Part shown: piece after piece, positions 25,313-32,705 of the stretch | Numbering within the stretch: position 1 is the stretch's first letter | Layout: each line of letters opens with the position of its first letter | The notes under the pieces: generated by a model | Told to the model about the DNA's origin: nothing | The model's database searches: none | The model's input: only the letters and a program-made list of their open reading frames with translations | Assembly: GCF_002160065.1 (NCBI RefSeq) | Contig: NZ_NFJW01000011.1 | Location: forward strand, 24,142-88,141 | Source: Collinsella sp. An2 | Lineage (GTDB): Bacteria; Actinomycetota; Coriobacteriia; Coriobacteriales; Coriobacteriaceae | Length of the DNA stretch: 64,000 nucleotides | Reading direction: 5' to 3' | Made by a program: the position numbers and the translations under genes

Positions 25313-27334
25313 CTACCTCACCTCCAGTCGGGAAACGAGACCGTTCTTTGCAAGCTCCTCGTCCGGAATCTCGGCGACGAAGTGATGCTCCACGCCGGGC
25401 ACGGGCTTGAGGATGGGATGGACGTCGAGGCCGACCGTGGGGTGGCTCGAACGCGGCGCGAAACGGTCGCCCTTGGGGAAGTCCGCCGGGCTCGGCACGG
25501 AACCGGGCACCTGGTGCAGACGTTTGCCATCGTGCGCCTCGATGGAGAGCACGGAGCCAAGAAGGCCCTGGGTGTACTCGTGGATCGGGTTGGTGAGCAG
25601 CTCCTTGGTGGGGGCGGACTCGACCACCTGGCCGGCGTACATGACGGTGATCTCGGAGGCGACCTCGGCGACGAGCGCCAGGTCGTGCGAGACGAAGATC
25701 ATGGCGAAGCCGAGCTTGCGCTGCAGGTCGTTCAAAAGCTTGATGACCTGCTTCTGGACGGTCACGTCGAGGGCCGTGGTGGGCTCGTCGCAAATGATGA
25801 GCGACGGGTCGCGCGTAAGCGCCATGGCGATGATGACGCGCTGGCACTGGCCGCCGGACAGCTCGTGCGGATAGGACTCAAGCGTACGCTTGGGGTCGAG
25901 ACCCACGAGCTCGAGGAGCTCCTCGGCGGTACGGGTGCCGCCGCGGCTGGTGAGCTGCTTCATCTGAGCGGAGATGAGCATGGAGGGGTTGAGGGCCGAA
26001 AGCGAGTCCTGATAGACCATCGCGAGCTCGTGGCCGAGCAGCTTGCGGTGCTCTTCCTTGGAGAGCTTGAGCAGGTCCTGGCCCTTATAGAGCACCTCGC
26101 CGGTGATGCGGGCGTTGTCGGGCAGCAGGTTCATGATGGTCTTGGTGGTGATGGACTTGCCGCAGCCGGACTCGCCCACGAGCGCCATGCACTGGCCGGG
26201 ACGCACGTCGAACGAGACGTTGTCGACCACGTTGACGTCGCCGTGGCGCGGGAAGCCGATGGAGAGGTTCTTCACCTGCAGGATCGGCTCGACCGAATAG
26301 TCGGGCACGTGACGATCGGTACGGGCAAGCTCGACCTTGCGCAGCGCTGCCAGGCGGGAGGCCAGGGTCTCGGCCTGCTCCTTGTAGGCGCGCACCGGGT
26401 CGGCGACCAACAGGTCGGCTTCGCGGCGGCTCTCGGCGTTCTCGTTGCTCACGGGAGCGGACGGAGCGGCTGCCATGGCGTCGGTCAGGCCCTCGGAGAG
26501 GATATTGAGCGCCAGGCAGGTGACCATGATGGCGATGCCCGGGAAGAGCGCCTGCCACCAGCGGCCAAGCAGCACGCCGTCGCGCGCCGAAGACAGGATG
26601 TTGCCCCAGGTGGCGGTCGGCTCGGCAATGCCGGCGCCGATGAAGGTCAGCGACGCCTCGAAGATGATGGCGTCGGCGACGAGCGTCACGGTGAAGACCA
26701 TGATGGGCGCGATGCAGTTGCGCAGCACATGCTTCATGAGAATCCACGGGGCGCGGGCGCCGGACACGATCACGGCGCGAACATAGTCCTCGCCGTACTC
26801 GGAGACCACGTTGGCGCGCACGATACGCGCGATCTGCGGGGTGTACATAAAGCCGATCGAGAAGATGATGGCCGGCACGGAGTTACCGAGAATCAGCACG
26901 AGAATGGCTGCGAGGGCGATGCCCGGGATGGACATGACGACGTCGAGCACGCGCATGATGACCTCGGAGACCGCCTTGCGCGAGACGGCTGCAAGGGCGC
27001 CGATGACGGAGCCGCAGATGAGGGCGAACAGCGTCGCACCAAAGCCGATCACGAGCGAGTAGCGACCGCCGTACAGCATACGCGACAGAATGTCGCGGCC
27101 CGCGTTGTCGGTACCAAAGATATGGTCGGCGCTCGGCGGCTGATATGCCTTGGTGATCTCGAGCGGGTTATGCGGCGCGATGAGCGGAGCCAGAATGGCA
27201 GAGAGCGCCACAAGGATGAGGAGCACGAGCGAGATCTTGCTCGACAGGCTCATGTTCTTGATGCCATGGAACTTGGCACTCCGAGATGCCGCCTCCTCGA
27301 GCTGGGCGGTCTTTTTCTCTCTAATCTTTACCAT
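25313..27334 (-). CDS. satC: fused ABC permease-ATPase, SatC-like
   Basis: This 673-residue protein is a single frame joining a DppC-type permease to a DppD-type ATPase. Residues 1-290 hold about six membrane helices and the EAA-like loop YVRAVIVSGARAPWILMKHV near 183-202. A charged linker spans about 290-350. The ATPase has Walker [10 protein letters not shown] near 387-394, Q-loop VYQDSLSALNPS, signature LSGGQCQRV and Walker [13 protein letters not shown]. As I recall, the Haemophilus ducreyi SatABCD sialic acid transporter has a comparable permease-ATPase fusion, which supports the substrate given by the adjacent nan genes. The last 70 residues are a poorly conserved tail. Confidence 0.85.
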   Translation of the reverse strand: MVKIREKKTAQLEEAASRSAKFHGIKNMSLSSKISLVLLILVALSAILAPLIAPHNPLEITKAYQPPSADHIFGTDNAGRDILSRMLYGGRYSLVIGFGATLFALICGSVIGALAAVSRKAVSEVIMRVLDVVMSIPGIALAAILVLILGNSVPAIIFSIGFMYTPQIARIVRANVVSEYGEDYVRAVIVSGARAPWILMKHVLRNCIAPIMVFTVTLVADAIIFEASLTFIGAGIAEPTATWGNILSSARDGVLLGRWWQALFPGIAIMVTCLALNILSEGLTDAMAAAPSAPVSNENAESRREADLLVADPVRAYKEQAETLASRLAALRKVELARTDRHVPDYSVEPILQVKNLSIGFPRHGDVNVVDNVSFDVRPGQCMALVGESGCGKSITTKTIMNLLPDNARITGEVLYKGQDLLKLSKEEHRKLLGHELAMVYQDSLSALNPSMLISAQMKQLTSRGGTRTAEELLELVGLDPKRTLESYPHELSGGQCQRVIIAMALTRDPSLIICDEPTTALDVTVQKQVIKLLNDLQRKLGFAMIFVSHDLALVAEVASEITVMYAGQVVESAPTKELLTNPIHEYTQGLLGSVLSIEAHDGKRLHQVPGSVPSPADFPKGDRFAPRSSHPTVGLDVHPILKPVPGVEHHFVAEIPDEELAKNGLVSRLEVR

Positions 27335-27339
27335 GAGGC

Positions 27340-28305
27340 CTACACCGTCCTAATGCGCGGGTTGATGAGCAGGTACAGCATGTCAACCACGATGTTGATG
27401 ATGACGAAGGCCAAGGCCACCACAACGACGACGCCCTGAACGAGCATGATCTCGCCGCCGGTGATGCCCTGCTGGATGAGCGTACCCATGCCGGGGAGGG
27501 CAAAGATGACCTCGATGACCACGGCACCGCCCATGAGGTAGCCGATCTTGAGGCCGAGCGTGGTGACGGGCGTGATGAGGGCGTTGCGCAGCACGTTCTT
27601 GGCGATGACGACGTTCTCGGGGATGCCGCCGCCGCGGGCCGTCTGCACGTAGTCCTTATCGAGCTCCTCGACCATGGCCGTACGCACGATACGCGTCATC
27701 TGGCCGATGACCGGGAAGGCCAGAGCGATGGCGGGCATGATCATGCGTCCAAAGTAGCCCGCCGGGTTGGTAAACAGGTTGGGAAGCGCGCCCGAGGACG
27801 GGAAGACGCGCGTAAGATGGCCGATAGAGACCGCAAGGATGAGCAGGACCGCGAGCCAGAACGACGGCGTTGCGATGCCTGCGATGGATATCACACGTAT
27901 GATCTGGTCGGGCCATCGGTCTCTATATATTGCCGATATCACGCCCAGGGTAAACGAAACGACGGCGGCGATGATGAGGCCGAAGAACGTAAGCTGCATG
28001 GTGACGGGCAGCGCCGACGCGATGGCCGTGGCTACCGGCGTCTGGCGGCTGCCATAGGTGCCCAGGTCGCCCTGAACAAGGCCCGCAATGTAATCAACGT
28101 AACGGACGGGCCACGGATCGTTCATGCCGTGCTCGTCCATGTACTGCTCGACCTGCTCCGGGGATGCGCCCTCACCGAGGACGGTACGTGCCGGAATCGA
28201 CGGGTCGGTAAAGGACATGAGGAAGAACACCAACAGGGTGACACCGAGGGCCATGATCGGCAACGCGATGATACGTCGACCGATGAGGCGCAGAAGGTTG
28301 TTCAT
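27340..28305 (-). CDS. satB: ABC transporter permease, SatB-like (DppB family)
   Basis: This 321-residue permease opens with the family hallmark LLRLIGRRIIALPIMALGVTLLVF-type segment and has about six helices. Its EAA loop is YVQTARGGGIPENVVIAKNV near 220-240, followed by the conserved GGAVVIEVIFALPGMG near 270. It lies 5 bp before satC and 127 bp after satA. With the permease half of SatC it forms the channel. Confidence 0.85.
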   Translation of the reverse strand: MNNLLRLIGRRIIALPIMALGVTLLVFFLMSFTDPSIPARTVLGEGASPEQVEQYMDEHGMNDPWPVRYVDYIAGLVQGDLGTYGSRQTPVATAIASALPVTMQLTFFGLIIAAVVSFTLGVISAIYRDRWPDQIIRVISIAGIATPSFWLAVLLILAVSIGHLTRVFPSSGALPNLFTNPAGYFGRMIMPAIALAFPVIGQMTRIVRTAMVEELDKDYVQTARGGGIPENVVIAKNVLRNALITPVTTLGLKIGYLMGGAVVIEVIFALPGMGTLIQQGITGGEIMLVQGVVVVVALAFVIINIVVDMLYLLINPRIRTV

Positions 28306-28432
28306 ACCCTCTCCTCTCTCTTCTTACCAACAGTGTTATAAGGAGAGCCCGAGCAACGACTGCCCGGGCCCTCCGAACGTCCTTACTGTCTCCCCCTCAA
28401 GATGTTGGGAAGACGAGAGATGGGCTAGGGTT

Positions 28433-30031
28433 CTACGCGCTGACGGTCTTGCAATCGATGAAGCTCATGCCCGTGGTGCCGATGCCCTTGAAGCCCTCGA
28501 TGGCGGTGCCGCTCGGGCTCTTGGATGCGTCGTCCCAAGAAGCGGTGACCGTCTGGACGTGAACGAGCGGGTACAGGACGCAGTTGTCGGCGATGATGTC
28601 GTAGACCTGCTTCCAGGTAGCCTGCTGCTCGTCGCCGGACTGGCCAAGCGCGGTGTTCATGAGCTCGCGGATCTGCGCGAACTCGGCCGAGCCGCTCCAG
28701 CCGGTACGGGTCTGCTGCCAGACGTTGTCGCCGTACCACCAGTTGAGAAGCAGGTCGGGGTCGGCGCCCCAGCAGGACGGATCGCCCGGGGCGATGAGGA
28801 TGTCGAAGTCATCCGAGCCGCCGTCGATGGCCGCATAGGTGGCCTGCGAGGTCTCGGTCTTGATCTCGACGGTGAAGCCGAGGGCCTCGAGATCCTGCTG
28901 GGCCTGGATGCCCATCTGCTCGGCTTGGGTGTTGTCCGTGGTACGGATGATGAGGTTGCCCGGGGTCACGCCGGCCTCGGAGAGCAGGGACTTTGCCTGG
29001 TCCTGGTCATAGGTGTAGACCGTGGAGGCCTCCTGATAGTTGGGGAAGTCCTGCGGAATGTAGGACTTCGCCGTGGCGGCGAGACCGTTGAAGATGTTGT
29101 CGATCATCTGCTCGGTGTTCAGCGCATACATAATCGCCTTACGGGCGGTCACGTTGTCCCACGGGGCCTTGGTGGTGTTGAACATGATGAAGCGGGTGCC
29201 GAAGCCCTGGACCTGGTCGATCTTGCAGCCATCGCCCTCGAGGGTGTCGATGGCGTCGGAGGTGACGGACTCCATGACGAGCGTGGTGCCCTGCTGCTGA
29301 GCGGTCATACGCGCGGTGGCATCGGTCAGGATGTCATAGTGCAGCGCAGAGTCCTCGGCGGCGTGGTCGCCGTTGTAGTTGGGGTTCGGCACGAGGTCGA
29401 CGGCGTTGTCGGTGATGCTGTCGTACATCCAGGGGCCGGAGCCGACGGGCGTGTCGGCGAGCTCGTCGTCGGTGGTGCCAGCAGGGAACACGCGGACGAG
29501 CGCCAGGCGCTCCTTGAGCAGCGAGAAGTTCGGCACGGACGTGGTGACGGTGATGGTGGTGTCGTCGGTGGCCTCGAGCGAGTCGATCGGGGTCAGGAAC
29601 GCGGCGTAGGTCGCGTTGGCCTTGGTGCGGTCGAAGGACTCGACGATGTCGTCGGTGGTCACCGCGTCGCCGGTGGAGAACTTGGCGCCGTCACGAACGG
29701 TGATGGTGAAGTGGGTCTCGTCGACCTGTTCGGGGTCGCCCGTGGCGAGCTCGGTGAAGGTGCTGTAGTCGTGCGGATCGGTGCCATAGAGGCCCTCGAG
29801 CACGTGCCAGTTAGCGCCCAGGCAGAACGCCGACGACGTAGAGGTGGGGTTGTAGTCGGACGGAGCATAGGCGGAACCAGCGGTGATGGTGCCGCCGCCC
29901 TCGGTGCCGCCACCGGTCGTGCTGCCAGCCGGGGCAGAGGTGTCGCCGCCGCAGCCCACGAGGCCGAGGCCAGCGACTGCCGCGGCGCCGCCTGCGACGC
30001 CAAGGAAGGTACGCCTGGTCATGTCACGCAT
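28433..30031 (-). CDS. satA: extracytoplasmic solute-binding lipoprotein, SatA-like (family 5)
   Basis: This 532-residue family-5 binding protein is the first gene of the sat-nan operon. The N-terminus MRDMTRRTFLGVAGG has a twin-arginine motif, and the lipobox LVGC lies at about residues 24-27, followed by a Gly/Ser/Thr-rich linker. Family motifs include FTITVRDGAKFSTGDAVTTD and WDNVTARKAIMYALN. It should capture the substrate outside the membrane, sialic acid by context, though family-5 proteins also bind peptides. GGAG precedes the first ATG by 6 bp. Confidence 0.82.
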   Translation of the reverse strand: MRDMTRRTFLGVAGGAAAVAGLGLVGCGGDTSAPAGSTTGGGTEGGGTITAGSAYAPSDYNPTSTSSAFCLGANWHVLEGLYGTDPHDYSTFTELATGDPEQVDETHFTITVRDGAKFSTGDAVTTDDIVESFDRTKANATYAAFLTPIDSLEATDDTTITVTTSVPNFSLLKERLALVRVFPAGTTDDELADTPVGSGPWMYDSITDNAVDLVPNPNYNGDHAAEDSALHYDILTDATARMTAQQQGTTLVMESVTSDAIDTLEGDGCKIDQVQGFGTRFIMFNTTKAPWDNVTARKAIMYALNTEQMIDNIFNGLAATAKSYIPQDFPNYQEASTVYTYDQDQAKSLLSEAGVTPGNLIIRTTDNTQAEQMGIQAQQDLEALGFTVEIKTETSQATYAAIDGGSDDFDILIAPGDPSCWGADPDLLLNWWYGDNVWQQTRTGWSGSAEFAQIRELMNTALGQSGDEQQATWKQVYDIIADNCVLYPLVHVQTVTASWDDASKSPSGTAIEGFKGIGTTGMSFIDCKTVSA

Positions 30032-30590
30032 GATGTCTCCAATCTTTTGGCATCCCCTCCCTCACGCAGGAAAGGGGATGCATTTGTGGACATCACTAAC
30101 ATACCGAGCCTGGCGCCGCTTCCTCCCGGTTTCTCGGTGAACGGGCGCTAGCGCACGCAGACGGTTATTGCTAGCCCCTTTTTTGTTTTTTGTTGACATG
30201 CTGGACTGGTGGTGATACCAAGCATACCAGTTTAATTATTTACCCCTCATTTATGACGTATTATGCATGCTATTCCTGCGTTATCAGGTATTTTGTAATA
30301 GTTTATATCAAATAGCAATTAATACCAGTAGGCTTTCTAGGGGCAGACCACCTACGTGCCACTTCAAAAAGATTCTATGCAAGTCTTCAACTGTCCCCCC
30401 TATGCAGCACAGGGGCACGGCGCATGTTCAAGGGCCGCCGCTGTTGCGGCCGGCCCCTCTCCTTTGATGCGACGCGCGCAAGGCCGCGCGGCTCGAAAGC
30501 GGCGTCGCAAACACGCGTACCATGGTGGTCTTGCCGAACGTGCGCGGCTCCGGACTTGCGCGGCTCAAAAGCGCAGGCCCGGCAACAGCC
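30032..30590. other. intergenic upstream of satA and downstream of uvrC
   Basis: No gene is seen. Positions 30160-30345 are AT-rich and must hold the satA promoter; the GGTAT repeats at 30211-30230 are listed separately and another GGTAT (minus strand) lies near 30328. Positions 30431-30457 form a GC-rich hairpin (GGGCCG/CGGCCC) that may terminate uvrC. The rest to 30590 is GC-rich without a recognisable feature. Confidence 0.5.
30211..30230 (-). promoter_or_regulatory. candidate NanR-type operator (GGTAT direct repeats)
   Basis: On the minus strand CTGGTATGCTTGGTATCACC holds two GGTAT boxes 9 bp apart, about 185 bp upstream of satA. E. coli NanR, a GntR-family repressor of sialic acid genes, binds tandem GGTATA repeats. 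No nanR gene lies in the window, so this is a motif-level suggestion only. Confidence 0.35.
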
Positions 30591-32699
30591 CTAGTGGGTG
30601 GCGTCCTCCCAAGCGCGCAGCGTATCGAAGACGGCCTGTGCGACCTGTCGCGGCACGCCCTTCACGGCGGCGATATCGTCCACACTCGCGGCGCGCAGCT
30701 TCTTCATGGACCCGAAGTGCCGCATGATGGCCTTCTTGCGCGTGGGGCCCACACCTTCGACCTCGTCGAGCACGCTCACGGTCATGGCCTTGTCGCGCAG
30801 CTCGCGATGGAAGGTGATGGCAAAGCGGTGCGCCTCGTCACGCACCTGCTTGATGAGGTATAGCGAGGCCGAACCGTTTGGCAACACCACGGGGGTGTCG
30901 TCCCAAGGTACGAAGACCTCCTCGTCCGCCTTGGCAAGGCCGCAGACGGGAATGTCGAGCCCCAGCTCTTCCAGCTGCGTCAGCGCCGCGGTGAGCTGAG
31001 GCTTGCCGCCGTCGACCACCAGCAGGTCGGGCTTGCTGCCAAAGCGCTCGTCCGCCATGCGCTCAGGCGCATAGCGGCGGCCGAGCACCTCTTGCATGGA
31101 GAGGAAGTCGTTGGCCTCCCCTGTCACGGAGCGCACCTTGAAGCGGCGATACTGGCTTTTGTCGGCACGGCCGTTGGTGAAGACCACCATGGATGCCACG
31201 GTGAACCGGCCATGGATGGTCGAGATGTCGAAGCACTCGATGCGCATCGGCGGCGCGGGCAGCGCAAGGGCGCTCTCCAGCTGCAACAACGCCTGGTTCG
31301 TGCGGTCGTCGGCGTATCCCGTGCGCATCATGTAGCGCATGAGGGCATGGCGGGCGTTGCGCTCGGCGGTCTCCAGCAGGCGTCGCTTCTCGCCACGCTG
31401 AGGACGGTGCACGCGGCAGATGTGGCCGCGCTTCTCGGTGAGCCACTCCCCCACCACCTCAGCGTCGGCGAGGTCCACCGCGACGTCCACCTCGTGGGGG
31501 ATGTCCGCGGTCTCGTCGTAGTAGCGCTTGATGAAGCCCGAGACGAGCTCCTCCTCATCCACGTCGAGCCCCTTGTCCAAGATGAACTCACAGGTGCGCA
31601 CCGTGCGCCCCTCGCGCACCACGAACACGCAGGCGCCGGCGATCGTCTCCTCGCGGTAGAACCCGATGAGGTCGATGTCCACGCTCGACGGAAAGACCAC
31701 CTGCTGGCGGTCATCGAGTCCCGAGATCACCTCGAGGCGGCGCTTCACGCGGGCGGCGCGCTCGAAGTCGAGCTCCTGGGCTGCCTGGGCCATCTCGGCA
31801 GTCAGCTCGTCGGTGACCTCGCGCCGGCGGCCCGAGAGGAACCGCTCGACACGGCGCACGTTCTTGGCGTAATCCTCGGGCGTGATGGCGCCCACGCAGG
31901 CGCCGGGGCCACGCCCCACGTGATAGTCGAAGCAGGGACGTCCGTTTTGGGCGCAGATGAGGTTGATGATGTCCGCATCGTCGCCATGGGCCGCGATGAG
32001 CCGACGCGTCCGGCGCCATTCGGCGCAGGTGCCGCTGCAGATGGGAATCACCTTGCGCAGCGTATCGATGGTGTCACGGGCGGCCCGGCTATCGGTATAG
32101 GGACCAAAGTACCGCGTTCCGGGCTTGTGCTTCTCGCGCGTGTACTTGATGGCGGGATATACATCGCTCTTCGTGATGGCGATGAATGGATAGCTCTTGT
32201 CATCCTTGAAGTCGACGTTGAAATACGGATGGTACTGCCCGATGAGGTTGCGCTCCAGGACGAGCGCCTCGTGCTCGCTGCCCACGACGATGTAGTCGAA
32301 GCTCTTCACGAGCTGCATCATGAGCGGAATCTTGGCTCGGTCGTCGGTCAGCTGCACGTACTGCTTCATGCGGGCGCGCAGGTTCTTGGCCTTGCCCACG
32401 TAGATGACCTCGCCGGAAGCATCCTTCCACAGGTAGCACCCCGGACTTGTGGGGACGCGCGCGACCTGCTCGGCAAGGCTCGGGGCGATGCCCGGTGCGG
32501 GCACGACGAGGCCTTCGTCGATGTGCTCGGTGCTCTCGGCGAGGTCCCGATGCGCAGCGCCGGGCGCGTCGGAGCCCTGCGGCACGGCGTCTGCGGCATC
32601 CGCGGACCCTGGCGTCATGGAGCCGACGCGATGAAACTGTCCGGGCAACCCTGCCGGCACGGGGCCGGCCGGGGCGTCATGCCACTGTTTATCGGCCAT
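30591..32699 (-). CDS. uvrC: excinuclease ABC subunit C
   Basis: This 702-residue nuclease makes the two incisions in nucleotide excision repair. The GIY-YIG domain begins near residue 92 (SPGCYLWKDASGEVIYVGKAKNLRARM), the UVR motif lies near 290-320, and the C-terminal endonuclease domain has ECFDISTIHG and LLVVDGGKPQL, followed by a helix-hairpin-helix pair (EVEGVGPTRKKAIMRHFGSM). About 80 low-complexity residues precede the nuclease domain, longer than usual. The start is kept because GGTAGG around the murJ stop lies just upstream, giving a 6-bp coupled junction. Confidence 0.93.
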   Translation of the reverse strand: MADKQWHDAPAGPVPAGLPGQFHRVGSMTPGSADAADAVPQGSDAPGAAHRDLAESTEHIDEGLVVPAPGIAPSLAEQVARVPTSPGCYLWKDASGEVIYVGKAKNLRARMKQYVQLTDDRAKIPLMMQLVKSFDYIVVGSEHEALVLERNLIGQYHPYFNVDFKDDKSYPFIAITKSDVYPAIKYTREKHKPGTRYFGPYTDSRAARDTIDTLRKVIPICSGTCAEWRRTRRLIAAHGDDADIINLICAQNGRPCFDYHVGRGPGACVGAITPEDYAKNVRRVERFLSGRRREVTDELTAEMAQAAQELDFERAARVKRRLEVISGLDDRQQVVFPSSVDIDLIGFYREETIAGACVFVVREGRTVRTCEFILDKGLDVDEEELVSGFIKRYYDETADIPHEVDVAVDLADAEVVGEWLTEKRGHICRVHRPQRGEKRRLLETAERNARHALMRYMMRTGYADDRTNQALLQLESALALPAPPMRIECFDISTIHGRFTVASMVVFTNGRADKSQYRRFKVRSVTGEANDFLSMQEVLGRRYAPERMADERFGSKPDLLVVDGGKPQLTAALTQLEELGLDIPVCGLAKADEEVFVPWDDTPVVLPNGSASLYLIKQVRDEAHRFAITFHRELRDKAMTVSVLDEVEGVGPTRKKAIMRHFGSMKKLRAASVDDIAAVKGVPRQVAQAVFDTLRAWEDATH

Positions 32700-32705
32700 G
32701 GATAC

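Noticed and set aside
25313..27334. satC as two genes wrongly joined by a missed stop
   Set aside because: The frame is uninterrupted through the linker and no internal start with a ribosome-binding site is evident at the ATPase start; a sequencing error cannot be formally excluded.
24506..27439. Plus-strand open frame of 977 codons opposite satC and satD
   Set aside because: It is antisense to two well-supported ABC genes, has no family motifs and is rich in His, Gly, Arg and Asp as expected for the complement of high-GC coding DNA.
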